Numbered from the stretch's first letter, positions 52,769-61,523 are shown. The stretch: 64,000 nt of DNA from Pseudomonadota bacterium (GCA_024743055.1 JANSXH010000001.1:248001-312000); one strand, 5' to 3'. A program made the numbers and translations. Notes: generated by a model not told the origin, from the letters alone.

Positions 52769-53881
52769 TCAGCATATGTTGCCCTCGGATATCTGATGCA
52801 TATTGACCAGACCAAGCTGGGCAAGGGTTATACTTGTTTCCTCAGCAAAAACATCGCGCATCTGCTGGAGACCTCGCGCGCCTCCCGCCGCTATTGAAAA
52901 TAACATTGGGCGGCCGAGAAAAACGAAATCGGCGCCCAGCGCATAAGCTTTGACGATGTCTTCTCCACTTCGAATTCCCGTGTCATAAAAAATCGGAAAC
53001 CCCTCTCCCAAAGCTTCTCGCATGCGTCTCAAGACGCTCACAGGTGGCGGCGCACTATCCATCTGTCGCGCGCCATGAGACGATACTTGTATGGCATCAA
53101 CGCCGGCTCGCTTTAGACGCAAGGCGTCATCTATATCGAGCACCCCCTTAACCACCAGATTTCCTTTCCAATTGGACCGAATTCGATCGAGAAATTCCCA
53201 ATCAGCTCCGGCCCGGCTGGCAGCCCGGTCAAACTCTCCATATTTACCGCCAAAATTCGCAAGTTCAGGACGCCCATTGATCAATGTCGGCAATGACCAG
53301 CGCGGATGCAGTGCAAAATCAATTAGCTGAGGAACGCCTAGCTTAAAGGGCATCTTGAAGCCACGCTGTAACTCTCTCGGCCTGCGGCCAACCTCCGGGA
53401 CATCAACGGTCAGAACCAGCGTTTTATAGCCTGCTTTCTCTGCTCTGTTCATCAGTTGACTGGAAACAGCTTCATCTCCACCAAAATAAAGCTGAAACCA
53501 GGCATGCCCTTCCGCTGCTTCGATAATTTTTTCCAGCGATGTCGACGCGGCTGTCGACGCTCCGAGTGGAATGTGATCCTTGGCAGCCATTTGAGCGAGC
53601 ATCAGATCAGCGCCCGGAGCTGCCAAATTACACATACCCATTGGGCTTATCCCAAAAGGCAGTTTAGCCCTTACTCCAAACACCTCTACCGACAAATCCC
53701 GATGCTCGACATTATTCAGTATTCTCGGTTGAAGACGTATTTGCTGAATTGCCTCTCTGCTTAAAGCTTCCCCGATTTCATCCCCAGCGGCCCCATCAAT
53801 GTAATCAAACACCATCCAAGGAAGACGTTTTTTTGCAATTCGACGCGCATCGGAGCTTGAATGAATATCGGTGCTTAGCAT
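52769..53881 (-). CDS. FMN-dependent alpha-hydroxyacid oxidase/dehydrogenase
   Basis: 370 residues from ATG 53881 (a GTG lies one codon earlier). A TIM barrel of the lactate/glycolate oxidase family: PWMVFDYIDGAAGDE holds the family Tyr, and SSHGARQMDSAPP holds the catalytic His and Arg. The C-terminal FMN-phosphate region reads YDTGIRSGEDIVKAYALGAD followed by FLGRPMLF. It oxidises a 2-hydroxyacid to the 2-oxoacid. Between the ComE-type gene and the Usp gene, it could turn sulfolactate into sulfopyruvate, the substrate of ComD/ComE, but lactate or another hydroxyacid cannot be excluded. Confidence 0.92.
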   Translation of the reverse strand: MLSTDIHSSSDARRIAKKRLPWMVFDYIDGAAGDEIGEALSREAIQQIRLQPRILNNVEHRDLSVEVFGVRAKLPFGISPMGMCNLAAPGADLMLAQMAAKDHIPLGASTAASTSLEKIIEAAEGHAWFQLYFGGDEAVSSQLMNRAEKAGYKTLVLTVDVPEVGRRPRELQRGFKMPFKLGVPQLIDFALHPRWSLPTLINGRPELANFGGKYGEFDRAASRAGADWEFLDRIRSNWKGNLVVKGVLDIDDALRLKRAGVDAIQVSSHGARQMDSAPPPVSVLRRMREALGEGFPIFYDTGIRSGEDIVKAYALGADFVFLGRPMLFSIAAGGARGLQQMRDVFAEETSITLAQLGLVNMHQISEGNIC

Positions 53882-53936
53882 CACTTAGAATCAATGATCT
53901 CTAGACGCGAATAGATCGAAAGGCATGCCTCCTTTG

Positions 53937-54503
53937 TCAGCTCGCATTGCGTCTTTCCACCTCTTTCATGAATCTGTCTCGAATAACCACAGGATCCATT
54001 TGAATGACGGGAACCTTAATATTGCCGGATTCACACTTGCTGACGATGATGGTCATCTTGTCGCTTGCCAACGCAGCACGAAGTGTTTCCGCCGTGTCTT
54101 CTGCCGCGCATTCAATAACTGTCTCACAGCCACAGGCCTTGGCGACTTCTGTCAAAGAGGTTTTCTTTCCGGCATATGTCGGTTGATCGCCGGTGGATCC
54201 ATAGCTGCCGTTATCGATGATCAGCAAAATGAAGTTATCTGCAGCGTTGTTCGCGATCGTCGGCAAGGTGCCGAAATTTGTCAGAACCGAGCCATCTCCA
54301 TCAATAGAAATGACTTTTTGACCTTGTGCCATCGCCAAGCCGAGACCTATTGATGACGACAGACCCATCGTGCCCAGCATGTAGAAATTACTGGGCTGGT
54401 CGTCAATCATATGTAATTCCTGACTGGGAAGGCCAATGTTACAGACAACTAGCTGATCTGAAATTACGGGTGCTATATCTCTCAATACTTCAGAACGTAT
54501 CAT
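53937..54503 (-). CDS. comE: Sulfopyruvate decarboxylase beta subunit (ComE-like)
   Basis: 188 residues from ATG 54503, two bases after the alpha-subunit stop. It is the ThDP-pyrophosphate half of a split decarboxylase: GDGSVLTNFGTLPTIANNAA and the following LLIIDNGSYGST. The NGSYGSTGDQPTYAG stretch agrees with ComE-type proteins and differs from the NNGAHESVGGQ form of phosphonopyruvate decarboxylase. With ComD it decarboxylates 3-sulfopyruvate to sulfoacetaldehyde. Followed 55 bp on by the hydroxyacid oxidase gene. Confidence 0.85.
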   Translation of the reverse strand: MIRSEVLRDIAPVISDQLVVCNIGLPSQELHMIDDQPSNFYMLGTMGLSSSIGLGLAMAQGQKVISIDGDGSVLTNFGTLPTIANNAADNFILLIIDNGSYGSTGDQPTYAGKKTSLTEVAKACGCETVIECAAEDTAETLRAALASDKMTIIVSKCESGNIKVPVIQMDPVVIRDRFMKEVERRNAS

Positions 54504-54505
54504 TT

Positions 54506-55003
54506 TCAGTACCCCTTCCAAAAAGCTGCATCAGTCAGGATTGCGACTGGCTTATTACACATAAAGGTATGCTTCAAAATCGCATCGAATTCCCGGACAT
54601 CATCTTCATGGTGAAAGTGATATGTCGGGATATGAAGTTGGGCGAGAAGGGCTTTTGTATGCACCGCCATTTCCACCTGACAGGCCACAGGCTCTCCTAA
54701 TTCACCGCGGTAACTGATGAGCATCGGCAAAGGCATACGATAGAATTGCGTCAAAGTGACCAAGGTATTGATCGTAACGCCAATGGCTGTGTTTTGCATA
54801 ATGATAGCTGGGCGTTTTCCACCCATAAATGCCCCTGCACATAGGCCCATGCCTTCATCTTCCTTATTTGCAGGTACGTGGTGAATATCTGGGCAGTTTT
54901 CGACTTTGTCTATTACCCCTGCTAGTTGCTTGCAGGGCACGGTCGTCACGAATTCAATATTGTTTGCCAGGAGTCCATCCAGAATTTGGTCTTCTACAGC
55001 CAC
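54506..55003 (-). CDS. comD: Sulfopyruvate decarboxylase alpha subunit (ComD-like)
   Basis: 165 residues starting at GTG 55003 with a strong AAGGAGA site. It is the pyrimidine-binding half: VTTVPCKQLAGVIDKVENCP, then the catalytic-glutamate region NKEDEGMGLCAGAFMGGKRP and PAIIMQNTAIGVTINTLVTL, as in ComD of methanogens and bacterial sulfolactate degraders. Split two-gene organisation with the beta subunit directly downstream supports sulfopyruvate over phosphonopyruvate decarboxylase, which is usually a single chain. Located after the zinc dehydrogenase gene (72-bp gap). Confidence 0.85.
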   Translation of the reverse strand: MAVEDQILDGLLANNIEFVTTVPCKQLAGVIDKVENCPDIHHVPANKEDEGMGLCAGAFMGGKRPAIIMQNTAIGVTINTLVTLTQFYRMPLPMLISYRGELGEPVACQVEMAVHTKALLAQLHIPTYHFHHEDDVREFDAILKHTFMCNKPVAILTDAAFWKGY

Positions 55004-55075
55004 CGGGAGTTCTCCTTCAAATGCTTTAAAGTCACTATCATCATATTTCCATTTCTTGAGTTTAAGCTCTGTACG

Positions 55076-56074
55076 TTATTCGGGTCTTAGAATGATCTTC
55101 GAAGAAGCTGCGCGCCCATTGATAAGATCTGAAAATGCGCTGGCTCCGTCAGAGAGTTGCCGTTCCGCATACCATCCAAGGTCTCCGAGAGCCCCTGATT
55201 GCATCGCGGAAACGGTCGCCTGAAAATCCTGCATTGTGTATGTGTAAGTCCCAATGAAAGTAATCTCCTGCAGAGTTAGCCGTCGTGTATCGATACCATC
55301 GTCACTGTCCATAAGCCCCACATGAACAATGACGCCTCCAGGCCTTACGGCAGCCGACGCCCCTGCCCGGGTCAGTCTACCGCCAACACAGTCAATAACA
55401 ACATCAACAGAGCCATCCGTCGCCAAATTATCGTCAAGCGGATTGAAGACTGTGCAAATGAATTCCTCTTCTACCGTTTCTCGTCTTAGCTCATTTGTTT
55501 CGGCAAGCAAAATATCACGGCAACCATGGGCATACAAAGACAATGCCGCAGATAGACCAACGGCACCGCCGCCATATACAAGGGCACGACATTCCGCCAA
55601 GGGGCGATGCGAAGCCTTAGCTGCGGCTGTTACGGCATGCCAGGCCGTCGCAATAGGCTCCGCCAATGCGGCTTTTGTAATGCTCATCCCCTCGGGAACA
55701 ACGACCAGATTACGTTCAGGTATCGTAATATATTGAGCAAACGCTCCTTGCCTCGGCGCCATCGAAATGATCTCACGCTGCTCGCAAATGTTACTTCTGC
55801 CAGATAGGCAAGCGGGGCACTTTCCGCAGGTGACAAGAGGGTTGATGACCGCAGATTTGCCATCATGAGTGCCGCCCTTAACAATTCCAGCTGCCTCATG
55901 CCCGAGTATGAGCGGAGCGATACGCCGGGAGTCATGGCCGAGATAGGCATGTAAATCTGAGCCGCAAATTCCTACGGCTTTGACTTCGATAAGAACCTCT
56001 CCATCGTGTATTTCGGGGTCCTTTGAATCACGATATTCGAGGGTCTCAATGTCTGTATAAACAAGAGCTTTCAT
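55076..56074 (-). CDS. Zinc-dependent medium-chain alcohol dehydrogenase
   Basis: 332 residues from ATG 56074, overlapping the SDR stop by four bases (ATGA). Catalytic zinc site GICGSDLHAYLGHD and GHEAAGIV; structural zinc cysteines in CGKCPACLSGRSNIC; cofactor loop VYGGGAVGLSAALSL. It resembles threonine/sorbitol/L-idonate dehydrogenases that act on polyols. In this operon it is a candidate for one of the two C2 dehydrogenases (HpsO/HpsP type) that interconvert DHPS enantiomers, or for a sulfoacetaldehyde reductase. Sequence does not decide between them. Confidence 0.92.
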   Translation of the reverse strand: MKALVYTDIETLEYRDSKDPEIHDGEVLIEVKAVGICGSDLHAYLGHDSRRIAPLILGHEAAGIVKGGTHDGKSAVINPLVTCGKCPACLSGRSNICEQREIISMAPRQGAFAQYITIPERNLVVVPEGMSITKAALAEPIATAWHAVTAAAKASHRPLAECRALVYGGGAVGLSAALSLYAHGCRDILLAETNELRRETVEEEFICTVFNPLDDNLATDGSVDVVIDCVGGRLTRAGASAAVRPGGVIVHVGLMDSDDGIDTRRLTLQEITFIGTYTYTMQDFQATVSAMQSGALGDLGWYAERQLSDGASAFSDLINGRAASSKIILRPE

Positions 56075-56829
56075 TTTGCAGTAAACCCACCATCGACAAA
56101 AAGGATCTGACCAGTCACATAGTCGGACGCCGGAGAACATAAAAATAACAACGGACCATGCAGATCGTCCGCAACACTATTGCGACCAATACAGGTTTGG
56201 CTCGCCAATTCTGCAGCCTTTTCCGTATCTTCGAAAACTTTTGCAGTTAGTTCAGTATGGACAAACCCGGGGGCTATGGCATTCGTCAATATCCCGTATT
56301 TTGACCAGCTTTCTGCCATCGCCCGGGTCATTTGTTCTACGCCCCCCTTTGACGTGCCGTAAGTAATGCCATTTTGAAAAGCCCTGCGAGACTGAAGGGA
56401 CGCGAAATTGACAATTCTGCCCCACCCCTTTTTCTTCATTCCGACGACAAACTCCTGCGCCAGAAAAAACGGTGCCGCCAGGTTTAGGTTCATCGTCCTG
56501 TCCCACTTTTCAGCCGTGACTTCATCGGCATTCTGACGCGTATTCATCCCAGCAGCATTGATCAAAATATCAGGGGCGCCAAAATGCTCACAAACCGCGC
56601 GAGCCGTTTCCGTCAGCATTTGCCTGTCCGTAAGGTCGGCGACTACGATAGAGGTTTCTCCGGTGGTTTCTTTCTGCCAGTCTTGCAAGTCGGGTTCTCG
56701 CCTCGCCACCCCGACTACTTTTGCACCAGCTTGAGCGAAAGCGGTTGCAGCCGATCGGCCAAGCCCGCTACTTGCACCGGTCACACATACAATTTTGCCT
56801 GTTACATCAAATAGACTCGCTTTAACCAT
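56071..56829 (-). CDS. Short-chain dehydrogenase/reductase
   Basis: 252 residues from ATG 56829, overlapping the upstream dehydrogenase gene by eight bases; a longer open frame upstream lies inside that gene. Classical SDR: cofactor loop VTGASSGLGRSAA (about 12-24), INAAGMN, catalytic Ser in VNFASLQSRRAF, YGTSKGG with Tyr and Lys, and IAPGFVHTE. The two overlaps show tight co-translation with its neighbours. The 3-oxoacyl reductase/gluconate 5-dehydrogenase look suggests polyol or hydroxy-sulfonate oxidation. It is a candidate partner of the zinc dehydrogenase for substrate racemisation. Confidence 0.92.
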   Translation of the reverse strand: MVKASLFDVTGKIVCVTGASSGLGRSAATAFAQAGAKVVGVARREPDLQDWQKETTGETSIVVADLTDRQMLTETARAVCEHFGAPDILINAAGMNTRQNADEVTAEKWDRTMNLNLAAPFFLAQEFVVGMKKKGWGRIVNFASLQSRRAFQNGITYGTSKGGVEQMTRAMAESWSKYGILTNAIAPGFVHTELTAKVFEDTEKAAELASQTCIGRNSVADDLHGPLLFLCSPASDYVTGQILFVDGGFTAK

Positions 56830-58129
56830 TGGAAGTAAGATCGAACTCCTCATCTGGAAAATATTTTCGCAGGCGAACGTCTGCCGATCTGGCGTGACCC
56901 TCCATGCCTTCCAAGCGTGAAATGCGGGCGGTAGCTTCGGCAATCGGTTTCGACCCTTTGCGCGAGGCTTGTTGCCAGGTAACAATTTTCATGAACTTGT
57001 GAACAGACAATCCACCTGTATATTTCGCCGATCTGGATGTTGGCAGCACATGGTTGGTCCCAGACGCTTTATCCCCAAAGGCGACGGTTGTTTCTTCTCC
57101 CAGGAATAGCGATCCGTAACATTTCAGCCTTTCCAGCCACCATGGCAAGTCCTTCGCCTGAACTGTCAAATGTTCAGGAGCGTACTCATCGGAGGTCGCC
57201 GCCATTTCCTCTCGATCCGAACAAACAATCACTTCAGCATATTCTCTCCAAGCAGCTTCAGCATTGTTTCTGTTGGTTTCCGGCAAGCTCGCAATCTGAT
57301 CAGGAACCAATTCCATCACCTTTATCGCCAAATCACGGTCAGATGTCACAAGCCATACCGGAGAGTTGTACCCATGCTCCGCCTGCCCAACCAAATCAGC
57401 AGCGACAATTTCCGGATCCGCTGTTTCATCTGCCAATATCAAACTATCGGTTGGCCCCGCGATCATATCAATGCCAACGCGACCGAACAAAATGCGTTTC
57501 GCCTCAGCGACAAACTGGTTGCCCGGCCCCACAAGAATGTCTGCCTTTGGCAAGCCAAACAACCCGTAAGTCATTGCCGCTATTCCTTGAACCCCACCCA
57601 TCGCCAGAATTTTATCGGCGCCGCATAAATGAGCGGTATAAACGATTGCAGGTGCAATCCCTTCTCCGGGACGTGGAGGCGAGCAGGCAGTAATATGTTC
57701 GCATCCGGCGACCTTTGCCGTTGTCACTGTCATGATGGCGGAAGCTATATGGCTATAGCGTCCCCCTGGCACATAGCACCCCGCTGCCTGACAAGGGATA
57801 CTCCTCTGCCCCAATATCAGGCCCGGAACGATCTCCAGATCAAAATTGCCGCCCGTCTGCTTCTGCGCTTCTGCGAAACGGCGAACATTGTCATGAGAAA
57901 ACTGAATGTCGTCTTTCAGTTTCTGCGGGACAAGCGCCGACGCTGCCTCAATCTCTTCATCCGTAAGAATGACATTGCCATCATATTTATCAAACTTCGC
58001 CGCATATTCCATCGCGCTGGCTTCGCCACCGGATGCGATGTCACTCAAAATTTCACGAACAATATGAGAGACGTCCTCGGAATCCGTTTGTGCAGTTTTG
58101 GTTGATGTTTTCAAATATTCTCGAGCCAA
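56822..58129 (-). CDS. hpsN: Histidinol-dehydrogenase homologue, probable sulfopropanediol 3-dehydrogenase
   Basis: 435 residues. The HisD fold is complete: zinc ligands Gln249 and His252 (GQAEHG), Asp353 (GDKASGTNH) and His412 (GHARSADVR), and catalytic Glu319/His320 (YAPEHL). It resembles the branch that includes HpsN, which oxidises (R)-2,3-dihydroxypropanesulfonate to (R)-sulfolactate in two NAD-linked steps, with the GCYVPGGRYSHIASAI start and LFLGEETTVAFGDKASG. No histidine-biosynthesis gene is near. Instead it lies between TRAP genes and dehydrogenases and close to ComD/ComE, which favours the sulfonate role. Assignment is from remembered family patterns and context. Confidence 0.8.
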   Translation of the reverse strand: MAREYLKTSTKTAQTDSEDVSHIVREILSDIASGGEASAMEYAAKFDKYDGNVILTDEEIEAASALVPQKLKDDIQFSHDNVRRFAEAQKQTGGNFDLEIVPGLILGQRSIPCQAAGCYVPGGRYSHIASAIMTVTTAKVAGCEHITACSPPRPGEGIAPAIVYTAHLCGADKILAMGGVQGIAAMTYGLFGLPKADILVGPGNQFVAEAKRILFGRVGIDMIAGPTDSLILADETADPEIVAADLVGQAEHGYNSPVWLVTSDRDLAIKVMELVPDQIASLPETNRNNAEAAWREYAEVIVCSDREEMAATSDEYAPEHLTVQAKDLPWWLERLKCYGSLFLGEETTVAFGDKASGTNHVLPTSRSAKYTGGLSVHKFMKIVTWQQASRKGSKPIAEATARISRLEGMEGHARSADVRLRKYFPDEEFDLTSNG

Positions 58130-58138
58130 TTTATTTTC

Positions 58139-59470
58139 CTACTTATAGATGTCTGGGAGAAGAGTTGTCGAAACCTCAGGGACGAAGGCAATCACCAACA
58201 CCACGAGGAGCATGAAAACCATGAATGGCCAGGCCTTGGCCGCGATTTTTAATGTGGATTCTCCAGTTATTCCCGCAACCACGAACAAATTCAGCCCAAG
58301 GGGTGGTGTGATAAAGCCAATACCCAAAGAGGTGATCATCATGACGCAGAACTGAATTTCATTCATTCCAATTGCATCAGCAACAGGCTTAAGAAGTGGC
58401 GCCAAAATCACAATATTTGGCGTTGTCTCCATTACACAGCCCGCAAGAATTAAGATGCCAATCATCAAAAGGGTCAGGAGATACGGATTTTCTGTCAGGG
58501 ATGTCACCGCATAAACAAAGCCCTGAGGCACACCCATGGCGGCAAGTGCCTGAGCAAGAGGAAGTGAGAGCGCAATAATCGGCAAGATCACGCCGTTTAC
58601 TTTTGCTGAACTCACCAGCATGGATGGGAAATCGGACAGTTTGAGCGTTCCAAGGATAAATCCAAGAATGATTGTAACGATGACAGCAGTGGCACCGGCC
58701 TCTGTAGGTGTTAGGCGACCTGAAAAAATACCGTAGAAAATAATTCCGGGCACCAGGAACGCATACCATCCGCTTTTTAAGGCATTGCCAATATTGGATA
58801 GCCATTCTCCAACAGTGATCGCACCACCATTTTCATAGGCATGAATTCGGTTCATGATGATGTTGGTAACCAGGATAGCGACCAGCACCATAAGGCCTGG
58901 AATCACAGCCGCCAGAAACAATGTCGACGCCGATATGCCAAGCACAAGCCCGATAATAATGTAGGCAATAGATGGCGGGATAAGGATCCCTGTACAGGCG
59001 CCGGAGGCGACCAGCGCACAGGCATAGGGCCTTGGATAGCCGGCCTCGACCATACGATCGATGGTCATCCTGCCAACGGCTGCTGCTCCCGCCGCATCGG
59101 AGCCTGAAATAGCGGAGAACATTCCGCAGACCAGGACTGTTGCCGAACCAAATCCGCCCTTGACCCAGCAGGTCAGTGCTTCCGCCACATCAAGGAACTT
59201 TCGACTAAGGCCCGTTCGAACAAGGACGTCACCTGTCAAGATGAAAAGGGGAATGGCTGTAAGGGCAAAGGCGTCAATTCCATCAAACAGCGACTCACCC
59301 AATAGGGAAAGCGGAAGGACGCCAGAGAAAACCAGCATGGCAATTGCGCTGGCACCGATTGTCGCCCAGATCGGAATACCGAGAGCACAAAAAACGACGA
59401 ATATGATCACCGGGAGGTAGAATTCCCATCCCAGATCTACGGTTTGTTGTTGGAGATTATTCCAGAGCAT
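58139..59470 (-). CDS. TRAP transporter large membrane subunit (DctM family), system 2
   Basis: 443 residues with about 12 membrane helices and the DctM motifs FSAISGSDAAGAAAVGRMTI, GACTGILIPPSIAYIIIGLV and GFITPPLGLNLFVVAGI. It forms the sodium-coupled channel for the solute delivered by the binding protein. Nine bp upstream of the HpsN-like gene and eight bp after the small subunit gene. DctM proteins of DHPS operons (HpsM) have this size and position, supporting sulfonate uptake. Confidence 0.94.
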   Translation of the reverse strand: MLWNNLQQQTVDLGWEFYLPVIIFVVFCALGIPIWATIGASAIAMLVFSGVLPLSLLGESLFDGIDAFALTAIPLFILTGDVLVRTGLSRKFLDVAEALTCWVKGGFGSATVLVCGMFSAISGSDAAGAAAVGRMTIDRMVEAGYPRPYACALVASGACTGILIPPSIAYIIIGLVLGISASTLFLAAVIPGLMVLVAILVTNIIMNRIHAYENGGAITVGEWLSNIGNALKSGWYAFLVPGIIFYGIFSGRLTPTEAGATAVIVTIILGFILGTLKLSDFPSMLVSSAKVNGVILPIIALSLPLAQALAAMGVPQGFVYAVTSLTENPYLLTLLMIGILILAGCVMETTPNIVILAPLLKPVADAIGMNEIQFCVMMITSLGIGFITPPLGLNLFVVAGITGESTLKIAAKAWPFMVFMLLVVLVIAFVPEVSTTLLPDIYK

Positions 59471-59478
59471 GTTCTTTC

Positions 59479-59994
59479 CTAATCAAAAAGTTTATTGCCT
59501 TCGAACACAGGGCGACCACTACGAAGGTCCTTCAAGTCCCGAATGAACGATTGCAAAAGGCGATAGATCAGGAGTGCAAATCCCGCAGGAACGGCCATCA
59601 AAAACCAGACTTTCGAAATGCGGAGGCCATCTGTAACGGATCCGAATTTCCATGAGACCTGTACCGTCTCAAACGACCAGTAAAGGGCAAGGATGGCGAC
59701 AAAAAACATGACGACATCGCCCAGGATATAGAGAAATGCGCGTGCTCGTGGCCCGACATAATGATACAAAACGTCTATTCGAATATGGGCCCGTTCTTTT
59801 ACAGCCGTCGCGGCGCCAATCCAGGCGAGATAGATAAAGGAGTAGCGGACTATTTCTTCCCCCCAGATGGAGGAATAGGAAAAGACTTCTCGGCGAATAA
59901 CCTCTATCGCCATGGTCGCCACTAGTAACGTATAGAATACTAGCAGCAACCATCGCTCACCGTTTTTATCAAGACCCTTTAAAAAATTGATCAT
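59479..59994 (-). CDS. TRAP transporter small membrane subunit (DctQ family), system 2
   Basis: 171 residues, four membrane helices, with WGEEIVRYSFIYLAWIGAAT and KERAHIRIDVLY, the DctQ pattern. It is 73 bp after the binding-protein gene and eight bp before the large subunit gene. An elongated fourth helix (VWFLMAVPAGFALLIYRLLQ) is normal for this family. Confidence 0.92.
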   Translation of the reverse strand: MINFLKGLDKNGERWLLLVFYTLLVATMAIEVIRREVFSYSSIWGEEIVRYSFIYLAWIGAATAVKERAHIRIDVLYHYVGPRARAFLYILGDVVMFFVAILALYWSFETVQVSWKFGSVTDGLRISKVWFLMAVPAGFALLIYRLLQSFIRDLKDLRSGRPVFEGNKLFD

Positions 59995-60067
59995 GTTCCC
60001 CTCCCAGCTTGTCCATCCGACGGAAAGAATGAAGTTCCGGGCTGCATATGCAGCCCGGATAACTCAA

Positions 60068-61222
60068 TTACGCATCGTGAACGTAGTATCTGCCCATCGT
60101 ATTTGCGCCTTCTTCAAGTGCATTGAAAGCGTCCATGGACCCGGCGAGCTCAATTTTGAAGCTGTCCCAGTCTTTGAGCTGATATCCTCCCGTCTCTTTC
60201 CAGACATTGAGCTGATCATCCGTCAATGAATGAAATTCAACACCGGATTTACGAAGCTCTGACATCGCATAAGCACGGGCAGCTGGCACTTTCGCAAGGT
60301 TTTGCTGTGAGGTGACTTCTGAAGCAAACTCGATGCCTTCCTGCACATCTTTTGGCAGCGAGTTAAACCATTCAAGGTTACAGGAGAAAACCTGGCTGTC
60401 TGGAACAGCCTGAGTAAAGGTCACATGGCTCAGGATATCCTTAAATCCAAACACATAAAGTGCCCCAACTGAGGGGTCGAGAGCATCCGCGACACCCTGT
60501 TTAATGGCTGATGGTGTCTCACCCCAGGCGACCGGGGTCGGATTTGCCCCAACCATACGGTAATACTGTTGCAGCATTTTCGAGCCTGGCACCCGAAACT
60601 TTACACCATCCAGATCACTTGGCGCGATAACGGCACCGCTGCCACCTTTGCGGACTGCGACCACACGCGGATCAATCACGACATAGAAGAGAGGTTTAAA
60701 ACCTTTTGCGGCTACCTTGGGATGCACATCCGTTTTCCAGGCTTTTGAATTTACAAGGTTCGTAAATCGTTGGTTCGAGCCGCAGAAATAAGGAAGGTTG
60801 ATCAAATCAATGGATGGAGCGAAGGGAGCAAAGTTAGAGAGTGAATGCTGAGCTGCCTGAATGGTTCCACCTTGCACTTTTTGAACAAGAGCACCGCCCG
60901 CACCAAGCTGACCACCTGGAGCAAGCTTTACATATACTTTGCCATTTGTTGCATTCTGAATGTTTTCCTTCAAATCCAACTGCATGATCGGATAGCTGCG
61001 AGATGCTCCGAGGACATAGGCGGTCGCAATAACCATTGTATGATCAGCCGCAGACTCCCGATCTCTTTCTTCTTTTGCAGTCTGAGCGACAGCTTCACTG
61101 GATCCCAGGGTACCGGCGGCGCTGGCTACGACAGCTGCCGTAAAGGCGCCCTTCCCTGTCAAGCTTAGAAAATTACGCCGCTCCACAGATTTTACTTCTG
61201 CTTCAAGTTTCTTGTCCTTCAT
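60068..61222 (-). CDS. TRAP transporter substrate-binding protein with Tat-type signal, system 2
   Basis: 384 residues from ATG 61222, with GGGAG nine bases upstream. The N-terminus carries a twin-arginine signal (VERRNFLSLTGKGAFTAAVV), so the protein would be exported folded, unlike the DctP of system 1. DctP core: GKVYVKLAPGGQLGAGGALV and the carboxylate/sulfonate pocket region VKFRVPGSKMLQQYYRMVGA with the usual Arg. First large gene of the operon; a two-helix membrane peptide gene precedes it. The ligand is probably the compound used by the downstream HpsN-like and ComD/ComE-like enzymes. Confidence 0.92.
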   Translation of the reverse strand: MKDKKLEAEVKSVERRNFLSLTGKGAFTAAVVASAAGTLGSSEAVAQTAKEERDRESAADHTMVIATAYVLGASRSYPIMQLDLKENIQNATNGKVYVKLAPGGQLGAGGALVQKVQGGTIQAAQHSLSNFAPFAPSIDLINLPYFCGSNQRFTNLVNSKAWKTDVHPKVAAKGFKPLFYVVIDPRVVAVRKGGSGAVIAPSDLDGVKFRVPGSKMLQQYYRMVGANPTPVAWGETPSAIKQGVADALDPSVGALYVFGFKDILSHVTFTQAVPDSQVFSCNLEWFNSLPKDVQEGIEFASEVTSQQNLAKVPAARAYAMSELRKSGVEFHSLTDDQLNVWKETGGYQLKDWDSFKIELAGSMDAFNALEEGANTMGRYYVHDA

Positions 61223-61259
61223 TTCATCGTCTCCCAATTCGAATTGTCTGTTTGGTAAT

Positions 61260-61460
61260 TTATTTTTTATCGGAGTGTTCTTGCTTCTCAATCAGAAGGA
61301 TCGACGTAACGAAACTTACTGAGGTCGCAAGTAGTGCCAACATTTCGGTGACGTCCGACATGAAGCGGACATCAAAAAATGCGCCCAAGATCAGGTTTGC
61401 CAGAAAGACCGAAAAAAAGGCTATAGTTACGCCTAGTGCGATTTTGCTGCTTTTTTGCAT
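61260..61460 (-). CDS. Small two-helix membrane protein preceding the TRAP operon
   Basis: 66 residues from ATG 61460, with GAGGGG six bases upstream; the frame is open 21 codons further up. Two predicted membrane helices (IALGVTIAFFSVFLANLILG and MLALLATSVSFVTSILLI) joined by a short polar turn, and a Lys/Glu/His-rich tail. No family recognised. It is 37 bp before the DctP-type gene and directly behind the twin LacI operators, so it is the first gene of the operon. It may be an accessory TRAP subunit, an unusual feature. Confidence 0.68.
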   Translation of the reverse strand: MQKSSKIALGVTIAFFSVFLANLILGAFFDVRFMSDVTEMLALLATSVSFVTSILLIEKQEHSDKK

Positions 61461-61523
61461 AACGTACCCCTCATCATTCATGTTGACTTCTTTGAAAAAA
61501 CGTCACCACAAGCCAAAGGATAA

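Noticed and set aside
53937..55003. Phosphonopyruvate decarboxylase or split acetolactate synthase
   Set aside because: The split alpha/beta arrangement and the NGSYGSTGDQ motif fit sulfopyruvate decarboxylase; no phosphonate genes are adjacent and the PEP-mutase-fold gene is 28 kb away and lacks PEP mutase residues.
56822..58129. Histidinol dehydrogenase of histidine biosynthesis (hisD)
   Set aside because: The fold and metal residues match HisD, but no other his gene is near and the context is TRAP transport, polyol-type dehydrogenases and ComDE. The sequence details agree better with the HpsN-like branch.
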